A DNA stretch of 13,768 nt, taken from positions 1 to 13,768 of the forward strand of contig JAAYTY010000061.1 of NCBI GenBank assembly GCA_012523605.1, written 5' to 3'. The position numbers and the translations under genes were made by a program. The notes beneath the pieces were generated by a model. The model ran no database searches. It was not told the origin of the DNA and saw nothing but the letters and a program-made list of their open reading frames with translations. Below are positions 1-7,508 of this stretch, one piece after another. Position 1 is the stretch's first letter, and each line of letters begins with the position of its first letter. This stretch comes from Candidatus Fermentibacterota bacterium (GTDB lineage Bacteria > Fermentibacterota > Fermentibacteria > Fermentibacterales > Fermentibacteraceae).

Positions 1-323
1 GAACCAGGATCTCCGGAGGCGTGGACGGAGTCGTGTTCGGGTTCTCGATACACAGGCCCGATGGAGAGAGGGTGATCGGGGTGAACAACCTCGAGCTCAA
101 CCAGCCTCTGCTCTCGGTGCGCGGTAGCCTGGAAGCAAGGATCTCGATCGCCCTGGAGGTTCTCGAGCCGGGCGCCTACGTGCTCGGGCTGGCCCTCACC
201 GATCCGGTCGCCGGCAGGGACTACCACTGGCAGGACTGGTTCTATCCCGTCCAGGTGCTGGGGGAAAGGCGCGAACCGCCGCTGAGGCTCAGGGAGGCGA
301 TCTGGGAAACCGGACCGTTCTGA
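1..323 (+). CDS. Wzt-type polysaccharide ABC exporter ATPase, C-terminal carbohydrate-binding domain (5' partial)
   Basis: The reading frame is open from the left edge (first full codon at base 3) to a TGA at 321-323, so only about the last 106 residues are present. They look like the beta-sandwich domain found at the C-terminus of Wzt ATPases. The pattern is FGFSIHRPDGERVIGVNN, then a hydrophobic strand pair (IALEVLEPGAYVLGLAL), then an aromatic segment (DYHWQDWFYPVQV), matching the family layout of 'fG..i.d.dG..v.g.N', 'G.Y.l.l.l' and a closing FxV strand. In the family this domain binds the finished O-antigen or polysaccharide chain, often its non-reducing-end modification, and couples recognition to export by Wzm. 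The ATPase domain and the permease must lie upstream, outside the window. The stop overlaps the next start (TGATG). A GTG at base 21 lies inside the domain and is unlikely to be the real start. Confidence 0.75.
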   Translation, partial: TRISGGVDGVVFGFSIHRPDGERVIGVNNLELNQPLLSVRGSLEARISIALEVLEPGAYVLGLALTDPVAGRDYHWQDWFYPVQVLGERREPPLRLREAIWETGPF

Positions 324-1588
324 TGCTCGTCACGGCTCTCGCCGCGGCGCCCCGCCTGATTCTCTTCGCATTGCAGGGCGGTGCCCTGGCCTCTCCCCCG
401 ATGGACCAGGAGCTCTACCTGAGAATGGCCGGCAGCCTCAGCGAGGGACGCGGGCTCTCGTTCGACGAGGGCTCCGCACTGCTCAAGGCCGAGAACACCG
501 ACCAGGACAACCCCCTGCGGGACTGGGCCTCGGACCGGGACTTCGTCTTCGGCATCGCACCGACCGGGGCTCCCACGGCGACAATCGAACCCGGGTATCC
601 GGTCCTTCTCGCCGCCGCCTTCTCACTCTCGGGGCCGACCACAGGGGCCGTCTTCATGGTCAACCTCCTCGCACAGGTGCTGGGGGCGTGGGCGGTCTAT
701 CTGCTGGCATCCGGTTTCTCGGGACGGAAGGCCGGGCTGGCTTCGGCGGCCTGCTATTCCGTCTATCCATACTTCGTGTTCTACACGTCCGCCGCAATGA
801 CAGAGGCGGTCCATGTCGCGATGATCCCCGTGATACTCCTCGCGACTCTCCGGAGCGAGCGCGGGGGGGCGGCTCCGCTCTTCGCCGGCGCGGCAACAGG
901 ACTTCTCTTCCTGGTTCGCAGCACGGCGCTCTTCCTTCTTCCCCTGCAGATCATCCACGAGGCCGCGGGGCGCAGATGGCGCGGGGCGCTGCTGGTGACG
1001 GCGGGCTTCGCTGCGATGGCCGCGCCCTGGGTCGTGAGGAACCGGATCGAGATGGGCAGCCCCGTTCTCCTTCCCACGAAGGGCTCGCTGAACCTGTGGA
1101 TGCGCAACAACCCCGAAGCTCTCGAGCTGGAGGGCATCCGCATCCCGGAGAGCATCATGGAAGGAATCTCGAGGACCGATCTCCTCGACTACCCCGGCTT
1201 CGAGCCGGATCAGGGCGAACTCGAGAGGAGCGACGAGCTCGCCGAACGATCCGCGGGCTTCATCGCGGCCAATCCACTGCTGTTCGCCTGGCTGTCCGCA
1301 CGGAGGCTGATCGAGTATCTGTCGCCGCTTCCGTCCGGGAGGGGAGGAGGGCTCGCCGCCATCGCGGCCGGCTTCGGCATGTATCTGCCCCTGGCGGCGC
1401 TCTCGATCGCCGGAGTGGCGAGGAACCGGCGGAACCGCGGAATCGTTCTCGCGGCCTCCGTGTTCGTTCTCTACGCCGGAATCCACGCGCTCGCACACGG
1501 CGGCCTGCGCTACAGGCTGCCCGCCGACACAGTCCTGATGGTGCTCGCCCCTGCCGCCTTCCCGCCCGCCCGGCGCCGGAGCGAGTGA
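323..1588 (+). CDS. ArnT/PMT-like GT-C membrane glycosyltransferase (first copy)
   Basis: This 421-residue polytopic membrane protein looks like a GT39/GT83-type (PMT_2/ArnT-like) glycosyltransferase. In this family the donor is a polyprenyl-phosphate sugar and transfer occurs on the periplasmic face. The protein shows an N-terminal hydrophobic helix, an acidic first loop (MDQELY, D28 and E30, followed by GRGLSF) where the family carries its catalytic acids, about eight to ten later hydrophobic segments, and a central APWVVRNR motif at about 234-241. The loop after it reads PTKGSLNLWMRNNP (251-264), typical of bacterial members. The start overlaps the upstream stop as TGATG and lacks a well-spaced Shine-Dalgarno sequence, so translation is probably coupled. 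The end overlaps the radical SAM start, also as TGATG. It is a paralogue of the protein at 3665-5032. The acceptor and sugar cannot be read from the sequence. Confidence 0.8.
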   Translation: MLVTALAAAPRLILFALQGGALASPPMDQELYLRMAGSLSEGRGLSFDEGSALLKAENTDQDNPLRDWASDRDFVFGIAPTGAPTATIEPGYPVLLAAAFSLSGPTTGAVFMVNLLAQVLGAWAVYLLASGFSGRKAGLASAACYSVYPYFVFYTSAAMTEAVHVAMIPVILLATLRSERGGAAPLFAGAATGLLFLVRSTALFLLPLQIIHEAAGRRWRGALLVTAGFAAMAAPWVVRNRIEMGSPVLLPTKGSLNLWMRNNPEALELEGIRIPESIMEGISRTDLLDYPGFEPDQGELERSDELAERSAGFIAANPLLFAWLSARRLIEYLSPLPSGRGGGLAAIAAGFGMYLPLAALSIAGVARNRRNRGIVLAASVFVLYAGIHALAHGGLRYRLPADTVLMVLAPAAFPPARRRSE

Positions 1589-2961
1589 TGGCCTTCGACA
1601 GGGTCCTTCTCGTGTTTCCAGAAACGCGGTATCCCTCGGGACAGCCCCCTCTGGGCATCGCAAGCCTGTCCGCCGCAGTGAAGCGGGACACCGCCGCCGA
1701 GGTGGCGCTGTGCGACATGTCGTTCGAGCCGCGCCCTTTCGAGGCGCTCGAGCGGAAGCTCCGTTCGTTCAGGCCCGACCTGGTCGGCGTGTCCATCGTC
1801 ACCCCCCAGCTCCAGGCCGGCCTGGACGCCGCCGCCGCAGTCCGCAGAACCTCGCCGGGCGCCTTCCTGGTCTTCGGGGGTCCCCACGCGACGGTTCTGC
1901 CCGAGGACACCCTGGCAAGGACCGGGGCGGACCTCGTCTATTCCGGCGAGGCGGACATCGCGCTCCCCCGCCTCGTTTCCGGCGAGCCTCCCGGAAACCT
2001 TCCCGGAGCCTGTATTCCGGAGAACGGCGTCGTCACGCGGAACGAGGGCCTTCTCCTGACCGGGGATCTCGACACCCTGCCCCTGCCGGACAGAAGCATC
2101 TTCGACATGGAGAAGTACTTCAGGATCTGGTACTCCATGGACAGGGTGGACCCGGGTCTGCGGGGAACCTCGATCATGTGCTCCAGGGGATGCCCGTTCG
2201 GCTGCACGTTCTGCCAGCCCACCCTCTCGGAGATTTTCGGCAGGAGGATGCGAAGAAGGAGCCCCTCGAACATCGTGGACGAGCTCGAAAGCCTCGTGTC
2301 CGGGTATGCGATCACCGCCTTCATGTTCGAAGACTCGACGTTCGTGCTGGACCACGACTGGGTGCACGGCATCTGCGACGAGATGACCGCCCGCAGGCTC
2401 ACGCTCAGGTGGTGCTGCAACGTGCGCGCCGACCTCCTCACCGAGGATCTGCTGAGACACATGAAGGACGCTGGTCTTGCCAAGATCAACATCGGCGTGG
2501 AGTCCGCCTCTCAGAGGGTCCTCGACGACATCTACGAGAAGGGCATCACGCTTGCCGGAGTGGAGCGCGCCCTCGAGATGGCCGTCAAGCTGGGGCTGAG
2601 GGTCCAGGGCTATTTCATGCTCGGCGCTCCGGGGGAGACACGCGAGGAGATGGAGGCAACCATCGACTTCGCGGCGCGCATGCCCTTCGACGACGCCCTG
2701 TTCGACATCACGACGCCGTTTCCGCACACCGAACTCTGGAACCGCACCAGGCACCTGGTGAACAGGGATTACGCGGACTTCGACTGCTTCCACACCAGCG
2801 TGTACCGGCTGGACGGCATCGAGTCCGGGGAGATCGAGCGGCTGAAGAAGCGCGCGTTCTGGAGATTCTACCTGCACCCGTCGAGGATCGCCCGTACCCT
2901 CCGGACCGTGCTCGGCCCGAGGAACCTGGCCCGCACCCTCACGAAGGCGAGGCGGGTCTAG
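1588..2961 (+). CDS. B12-binding-type radical SAM enzyme (first copy)
   Basis: This 457-residue protein has the two-domain layout of B12-binding radical SAM enzymes. An N-terminal Rossmann-like region at about 1-150 includes PPLGIASLSAAV, the VGVSIVTPQ strand and VFGGPHATVLPE. The radical SAM core follows, with the CxxxCxxC iron-sulfur motif at C202, C206 and C209 (GCPFGCTFC), then FMFEDSTF, WCCNVRADL, GVESASQRVL and FMLGAPGETREEM. The classical cobalamin-ligating DxHxxG motif is absent, as in many BchE/HpnJ-type members, so B12 dependence is uncertain. Family chemistry ranges from C-methylation to ring rearrangement. The ATG shares TGATG with the upstream stop and has GGAG at 1578-1581. The open frame extends far upstream, but that part is a shadow of the GT-C gene. 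The stop overlaps a deacetylase start (TAGTG), suggesting the two act on the same substrate. The C-terminus (FYLHPSRIARTL) resembles that of the enzyme at 6048-7508. Confidence 0.88.
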   Translation: MAFDRVLLVFPETRYPSGQPPLGIASLSAAVKRDTAAEVALCDMSFEPRPFEALERKLRSFRPDLVGVSIVTPQLQAGLDAAAAVRRTSPGAFLVFGGPHATVLPEDTLARTGADLVYSGEADIALPRLVSGEPPGNLPGACIPENGVVTRNEGLLLTGDLDTLPLPDRSIFDMEKYFRIWYSMDRVDPGLRGTSIMCSRGCPFGCTFCQPTLSEIFGRRMRRRSPSNIVDELESLVSGYAITAFMFEDSTFVLDHDWVHGICDEMTARRLTLRWCCNVRADLLTEDLLRHMKDAGLAKINIGVESASQRVLDDIYEKGITLAGVERALEMAVKLGLRVQGYFMLGAPGETREEMEATIDFAARMPFDDALFDITTPFPHTELWNRTRHLVNRDYADFDCFHTSVYRLDGIESGEIERLKKRAFWRFYLHPSRIARTLRTVLGPRNLARTLTKARRV

Positions 2962-3686
2962 TGCGGGAAGCGGGCGTGTTCGTCAGCGTGGACGACGCCG
3001 GGCTGGACTGCGCGATCGACGAAGCCGTGGCGATACTCGCACGCGAGGGAGCGATCGACGGGATAAGCGTACTGGCCTCGGCACCCGGAGCGGCCGGCGC
3101 TGTCGCAACCGCCGCCGAGACAGGGCTGGCGGTCTCCGCGCACCTCGACTGCCTCCAACTGCCGTTCCTGTCGGGCGGGCCCAGGCCGCGTGCGGCAGGG
3201 CTCTTCGCCGCGTCTTCGCGATGGGTGTCAGGCATAGAGAGGGAGTGGCGGATGCAGATAGAACGCCTGGAGCGGCTGGGCGCCTCCCTGTCCGGTCTCG
3301 ACAGCCACAGGCACGTTCACCACCTCCCGGCCCTCCAGGGCCTTTCGCTGAGGCTGGCTGCGGAGCACGGCATCGGCCTGGTGAGGGCGGCGATACTTCC
3401 GGACAGGCATCTGAGGTTTCCTGCAGGTCTCGTTCTCGACATGCTGGGAAGGAGGCTCGCGAGGAAGGCTGAGTCGCTGGGCATACGAACGAGGGCTTCC
3501 ATGGCGGGCTTCGGAGCGAGCGGCAGGGTCACGAGGCGCTACCTGGAGCGGCTGAAGATACCTCCGGGGGAGTGCGAGCTTGTCATGCACCCTGCGGTTC
3601 GTCCCGTGTGGTCGGACGGCCAGCCTTCGGAACTCGCCCTCATGAGGACGGACTGGTTCAGGAAATGGACTTCGGCAGGCGCCTGA
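2961..3686 (+). CDS. YdjC/ChbG/HpnK-family carbohydrate deacetylase
   Basis: This 241-residue protein is a YdjC-like, metal-dependent deacetylase that probably removes an N-acetyl group from an amino sugar. The family signatures appear in order: VSVDDAGL at 8-15 (the usual form is DDFGL, so the Phe is Ala here), AHLDC with H61, LDSHRHVHHLPAL with H116, H118 and H120, and a late VMHPAV with H210. D11/D12, H61 and an SHRHVH histidine are the expected metal ligands. No signal peptide is visible, so it should act in the cytoplasm. Start choice: the GTG overlaps the upstream TAG as TAGTG and has GAGG at 2949-2952 eight bases before it. The longer open frame running upstream is a shadow of the radical SAM gene. 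The 3' end overlaps the next gene by 22 bases. HpnK, a hopanoid head-group deacetylase, belongs to this family, but substrate identity is not readable. Confidence 0.85.
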   Translation: MREAGVFVSVDDAGLDCAIDEAVAILAREGAIDGISVLASAPGAAGAVATAAETGLAVSAHLDCLQLPFLSGGPRPRAAGLFAASSRWVSGIEREWRMQIERLERLGASLSGLDSHRHVHHLPALQGLSLRLAAEHGIGLVRAAILPDRHLRFPAGLVLDMLGRRLARKAESLGIRTRASMAGFGASGRVTRRYLERLKIPPGECELVMHPAVRPVWSDGQPSELALMRTDWFRKWTSAGA

Positions 3687-5032
3687 CGCTCGCAGTTCTC
3701 GCCGCGGCCTCGCTGGCGAGACTCGCTGTGTTCGCCTACGCCGCACGCGGCGGGATCCTCGTGGGCGAGGGCAGGGTGACCGCCGACATCGCCGTCAACC
3801 TGCTCGAGGGCAGGGGGCTCACGCTGTCGGAATCCATGCTGACTCCGCGCGACGCAGGGCAGGGAGGCGGCGGGCTCAACGATCTCACGTTCGAGTTCTA
3901 CCGACGCTTGGACGGCTTCTACGGCGTGCTGAGACCCGGTCGTCCCACCGGCTTCTTCGTCCCCGGCTACATCCTCTTCGAGGCCGCGATCTTCGCGGTG
4001 GCGGGCCACGGAAACCTCCTGGCGGTCAGGGGAGTCCAGCTCCTGATGGGGCTTGTCTCGGTATGGGCCGGGCTGTCCATCGCCCGCAGGTTCCTCTCAG
4101 GGAGGTGGCTCGCGCTGGCGGGTATCGCTCTCGCTCTGAATCCGTTCGAGCTGTACTACGAGGCCATACCCTCGACCCAGGGGCTCTTCTCGCCGCTTTT
4201 CCTCGTATCCGTCCTGCTCTCGCTCGAGGTGCTGGAGCGGGGCGGGCTCCCGACCGCCGCCGCGGCGGCGCTCTCGTGGGCCGCCGGCTATCTGGTCAGA
4301 CCCGCCGCGCTCCCGGTCTCTGCATGGCTCGCCGTGTGCATGATCCTCCAGTCGGCAGGCCGGAGGGCGGCTCCTCCCCGGCAGGCATGGGCGACGCTCC
4401 TCTTCGTCGCCGTCTTCATGCTCTCCCTCGTTCCGTGGGGGATGAGACAGCAGAGGGTCACGGGGGAGTTCAGGATCACGCCGACCCAGGGCGGGGTGAA
4501 TCTCTGGGAGTACAACGGCAGGATTTTCTCGGACAGGTTCGAGCACGAGCAGCAGGGCGCCCTGACGCTCTACGGTCCGCTCCGGGAATCGCTCCTCGGA
4601 AGGCTCCGCAGACCCGAGCTGGCAGAGTTCCCCGAATTCCGCGACGAGCCGGAGTGGTACCGGGACAGCGTTCTGACCGCGAGGACGATCGAGTTTCTGA
4701 AAGCCAATCCGGTGCTTCTCGCAAGGCTTCCGCTCCTGCGGTTCGTCGAGTTCTTCAAGCCGTTTCCTCTGAACCGATTCCCCGTGGCATACATTCTGGC
4801 CGGGCTGGCGAGCTTCGGCCTCGTGCTCGTCTTCGCCGGCGCCGGCGCCGTCTCCATGGCCAGGCGAAGGACCGCGGGCGCGATCTTCCTTGTGGGAGGC
4901 GCGGCTGTCTACTCGCTCCTCCACCTTGCCACGGCGGCGGGGACTCCGCACAGGGTGGCCATAGACTCCATACTGATCGTCCTGGCCTGCGAAGGTCTCC
5001 GGATTGCATGGTCGAGGCGCACGGCGCGATGA
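3665..5032 (+). CDS. ArnT/PMT-like GT-C membrane glycosyltransferase (second copy)
   Basis: This 455-residue polytopic membrane protein is paralogous to the one at 323-1588. Both have an N-terminal helix, an acidic loop followed by GRGL (here GEGRVTADIAVNLLEGRGL, 34-52), a PGY motif (100-102), a central PWGMRQQRVTG, and a matching loop (PTQGGVNLWEYNG, 273-285, against PTKGSLNLWMRNNP). They also share a late segment, EFLKANPVLLARLPLLRFVE here against GFIAANPLLFAWLSARRLIE there. As a GT-C enzyme it probably transfers a sugar from a polyprenyl-phosphate donor in the periplasm. The ATG at 3665 lies inside the deacetylase gene. AGGA is only one base upstream and GAGGA sixteen bases upstream, so initiation probably depends on coupling. 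The frame stays open upstream (to 3572), but those residues lack family character. The low-complexity stretch AGAGA near 391-395 comes from a GC-rich repeat. Confidence 0.8.
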   Translation: MDFGRRLTLAVLAAASLARLAVFAYAARGGILVGEGRVTADIAVNLLEGRGLTLSESMLTPRDAGQGGGGLNDLTFEFYRRLDGFYGVLRPGRPTGFFVPGYILFEAAIFAVAGHGNLLAVRGVQLLMGLVSVWAGLSIARRFLSGRWLALAGIALALNPFELYYEAIPSTQGLFSPLFLVSVLLSLEVLERGGLPTAAAAALSWAAGYLVRPAALPVSAWLAVCMILQSAGRRAAPPRQAWATLLFVAVFMLSLVPWGMRQQRVTGEFRITPTQGGVNLWEYNGRIFSDRFEHEQQGALTLYGPLRESLLGRLRRPELAEFPEFRDEPEWYRDSVLTARTIEFLKANPVLLARLPLLRFVEFFKPFPLNRFPVAYILAGLASFGLVLVFAGAGAVSMARRRTAGAIFLVGGAAVYSLLHLATAAGTPHRVAIDSILIVLACEGLRIAWSRRTAR

Positions 5033-6051
5033 GCAGGCGACTTTCACTTCTCGTGAAAACGCATGCGTTCGGGGATGCTCTCCTTGCAACCCCCGCGGCG
5101 GCATGCCTTGCCGCCGGGGGAGACGAATGGTGGGCTCTCGCAGGATTCTCGTCGCGCGAGGTATGGGAGCGCATGCCCGGCATCGGCAGGGTGCTGACCG
5201 CCCCGTTTCCGCCCCGCAGGACTCCGGCGGGATGGGCCTCTCTCCTCGTCTGGAGCCTCGGCGCCATGCGCACCCTGCGGGGAGTCGAACTGACCGTGGT
5301 CTTCCATCGCTCGCCGGGAGTCAGGAGATGGGTCAGAGCCCTGACAGGAGCTCCGTCGAGAAGCGGAGGAGCCTCAGCCCTGGGCTTGTGGGAGCACTGC
5401 GAGCCGTTCCCGGACGATGGATATGTGGGCTGTCTCTACGCGGCGGTCGCGGGGGTCAGGCCGGACGACTACCGGCCGCTTTTCGCAGTGCGTCCGGCCG
5501 AAGCCGCCTGGGCGTCGGGCGAACTCCACGGAGGCGGCTGGGTCGCCGTGGCCCCGGGGGGCGCGTCGAATCCGAGGGACGAGGTTCCGGCGAAGCGCTG
5601 GCCCGTCGAGAGGTTCGGGGAGCTCTGCAGCGCCATACTCGCCTCGGGTCGCAGAGTCGTCCTCCTGGGCGATGCAGGGGACGCCAGGCACGCCTCGGGG
5701 CTCGTCTCCTCGCTCGGGGGCGTCTCGGAGAGACTGCGCGACTTCATGGGGCGGCTCGACTGGGGAAGAACCGCCGCGGCGCTCTCGAGATGCGACGCCT
5801 TCGTCGGGATAGACAGCGGTCCCGCACACCTCGCCTCGGCCTGCAGAGTCCCCGCGGTGGTCCTGTTCGGCCCCACCCGCCCAGGCAGTCTCTACTTCGA
5901 CGGGGAGGTGGTGGCCGTGCAGTCCGACGCACCCTGCGCCCCATGCTTCGCCAACTCCGTCTTCACCGGCTGCCACTCGGGCAGACCCGGCTGCATGGAC
6001 CGCATCCCGGCCGATGTGGTCTGGAGATCGCTGGAGAGGCTCATCGAATGA
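5029..6051 (+). CDS. GT9 family (ADP-heptose:LPS heptosyltransferase-like) glycosyltransferase
   Basis: This 340-residue soluble GT-B protein matches glycosyltransferase family 9. The N-terminal nucleotide-fold motif is LLVKTHAFGDALLATPA (7-23); Asp16 sits where heptosyltransferases have their candidate catalytic base. The second Rossmann domain has VAVAPGGASNPR, then AKRWPVERFGELC, then the family signature FVGIDSGPAHLASACRVPAV (258-277) followed by VLFGPTRPG. A C-terminal cysteine set (C303, C306, C315, C322) before MDRIPADVV is common in this family. Classical members add L-glycero-D-manno-heptose to lipid A core, but family members in O-antigen and capsule clusters use other sugars, so the donor is open. 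The chosen ATG gives an ATGA overlap with the upstream stop. An in-frame ATG at 5008 would add seven residues and cannot be excluded. The end overlaps the next gene by ATGA. Confidence 0.87.
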   Translation: MSRRLSLLVKTHAFGDALLATPAAACLAAGGDEWWALAGFSSREVWERMPGIGRVLTAPFPPRRTPAGWASLLVWSLGAMRTLRGVELTVVFHRSPGVRRWVRALTGAPSRSGGASALGLWEHCEPFPDDGYVGCLYAAVAGVRPDDYRPLFAVRPAEAAWASGELHGGGWVAVAPGGASNPRDEVPAKRWPVERFGELCSAILASGRRVVLLGDAGDARHASGLVSSLGGVSERLRDFMGRLDWGRTAAALSRCDAFVGIDSGPAHLASACRVPAVVLFGPTRPGSLYFDGEVVAVQSDAPCAPCFANSVFTGCHSGRPGCMDRIPADVVWRSLERLIE

Positions 6052-7508
6052 GAGTGACCGCATTAAACCCGCCCTTCCTCCCGAGATTCAGCAGGGGACA
6101 GAGGAGCCCGGCGGTGACCAGGAGCGGGACGCTGTACTATCCGATATGGCTGTCCTACTGCGTGGCGGCGCTCGAGCAGGCGGGTCATGAAGTGGACCTG
6201 GTGGACGCTCCGGCAGCAGGGCTGTCTCTCGGCGATGTCTCGGATCGGATCAGGCGCTTCTCGCCCGGACTTGTGATAGTGGAGACCTCGACCCCATCCA
6301 TCGAGTCCGACGTGGCGGTGGCGGACAGCCTGTCCTCAGACGGTCGCACTGTCCTCCTGTGCGGAACTCATCCATCCGCCCTGCCGGCGGAGACGGTTCT
6401 CTCCGGAAGGTTCTTCGCAGGCGCGATCGTGGGCGAGTACGAGATTCCCTCCCTTGCAGCCGCCTCGGCTCTGGAGGAGGGGAGGGCTCTGCAGGGGATA
6501 CCCGGCCTGGCGCTGCGCAGCGGGGACTCCATCGAGTACGCCGGTCCTTCTCCGGTGGTGGAAGACCTCGACTCCCTGCCCTTCGTGAGCGGCGTGTACG
6601 CCAGGCACCTCGACCCGGCCGACTACGACAATCCGAACGCGCTCCACCCGATGGTGATGGTCATGGGCGGCAGGGGATGCCCCAACCGATGCACTTTCTG
6701 CGTCTTCCCACAGACGCTGACCGGACGCAGGGCCAGGCTCAGAAGCAGCGAGAGCATGGCGGCCGAGATGGAGTGGGTTGCGCGGAACATGCCATCCGTC
6801 AGGTCGGTCTTCTTCGAGGACGACACCATTTCCGCCGACATCCCGCGCCTGAGAGCGCTGGCCGAACTCCTCTCGCTCTCCTCCTGCAGGCTCTCGTGGT
6901 CCTGCAACATGCGCGCCGATGTCGATTTCGAGACACTGGCCCTCTGCAGGAGGGCCGGCCTCAGGACGGTATGCACGGGGTTCGAGAGCGGCGATCCGGA
7001 AATACTGGCGGGAATGCGGAAGGGCCTCGATCCGGACACGATGAGGAGATTCATGTCGGACGCCAGGAGGGCGGGCATCCGTGTGCACGGCTGCTTCCTG
7101 TTCGGCTCGCGGGGCGAGACCCGCAGGACCATGGAGGCCACATTGGAGTTCGCGCTGGAGCTCGACCCCGACACTGCCCAGTTCTATCCGCTCATGGTCT
7201 ATCCGGGGACGGAAGCCTACGATCTGGCGCGGGAGGAGGGACTTCTCTGCGCCTCGTCGTGGAGGGACTGGCTCACGCCGGAGGGTCTTCACAACTGCGT
7301 GGTCCGAACCAGGGAGGTGACCCCCGAGGAGCTGGTCGCCTTCTGCGACCGGGCAAGGCGGCGCTTCTACCTCAGACCCTCGTACCTGCTGAGAAAGGGG
7401 GTCCAGGCCCTGCTCGACCCCGTGGAGAGGCGCAGGACCCTGAAGGCCTTCGGCACCTTCAGGAGATACCTGTTCCGCGGAACGCGAGGGGCCCGCCTTG
7501 GAGGCTGA
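6048..7508 (+). CDS. HpnJ-like B12-binding-type radical SAM enzyme (second copy)
   Basis: This 486-residue protein has an N-terminal B12-binding-like region (1-150) and a radical SAM core with C211, C215 and C218 (GCPNRCTFC). Several features recall, from memory, the hopanoid-associated HpnJ family: YPIWLSYCVAALE, LVDAPAAG, TSTPSIESDVAVA, EDLDSLPFVSGVYARHL, the CTFCVFPQTLTGRRAR stretch just after the cluster, FFEDDT, LSWSCNMRA and GFESGDPEIL. HpnJ has been implicated in forming the cyclitol head group of hopanoids by ring contraction of an amino sugar. The relationship is by eye, and HpnJ-like proteins also occur outside hopanoid loci. No DxHxxG cobalamin motif is seen. The ATG overlaps the GT9 stop (ATGA) and has GAGAGG at 6034-6039. 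The 3' end overlaps the GT2 gene by 11 bases. The C-terminus (RRRFYLRPSYLLRKG) matches that of the enzyme at 1588-2961. Confidence 0.87.
   Translation: MRVTALNPPFLPRFSRGQRSPAVTRSGTLYYPIWLSYCVAALEQAGHEVDLVDAPAAGLSLGDVSDRIRRFSPGLVIVETSTPSIESDVAVADSLSSDGRTVLLCGTHPSALPAETVLSGRFFAGAIVGEYEIPSLAAASALEEGRALQGIPGLALRSGDSIEYAGPSPVVEDLDSLPFVSGVYARHLDPADYDNPNALHPMVMVMGGRGCPNRCTFCVFPQTLTGRRARLRSSESMAAEMEWVARNMPSVRSVFFEDDTISADIPRLRALAELLSLSSCRLSWSCNMRADVDFETLALCRRAGLRTVCTGFESGDPEILAGMRKGLDPDTMRRFMSDARRAGIRVHGCFLFGSRGETRRTMEATLEFALELDPDTAQFYPLMVYPGTEAYDLAREEGLLCASSWRDWLTPEGLHNCVVRTREVTPEELVAFCDRARRRFYLRPSYLLRKGVQALLDPVERRRTLKAFGTFRRYLFRGTRGARLGG
7486..7491 (+). promoter_or_regulatory. Shine-Dalgarno for the GT2 gene (TTG start)
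   Basis: GAGGGG ends six bases before the TTG at 7498. It supports TTG as the initiation codon over the in-frame GTG at 7516, whose nearest GGAGG (7500-7504) is eleven bases away. The site lies inside the last codons of the upstream radical SAM gene. Confidence 0.5.

Noticed and set aside
688..1587. Upstream in-frame extension of the first radical SAM gene
   Set aside because: It lies wholly within the GT-C gene, its residues are Arg/Gly/Pro-rich shadow sequence, and the B12-type domain begins just after the ATG at 1588.
623..1663. Minus-strand open frame opposite the first GT-C gene
   Set aside because: Its Arg/Gly/Glu-rich translation lacks any recognisable fold and is an antisense shadow of a membrane-protein gene.
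1510..2877. Long minus-strand open frame (455 codons) opposite the first radical SAM gene
   Set aside because: Its translation has no domain motif and is rich in Gly, Arg, Glu and His as expected of a GC-rich shadow frame. The plus strand carries a clear radical SAM enzyme across the same bases.
4835..4850. GC-rich tandem and palindromic repeat of GCCGGC units
   Set aside because: It is short, lies in a transmembrane-linker coding region where it encodes alternating Ala and Gly, and does not recur elsewhere, so codon bias explains it.
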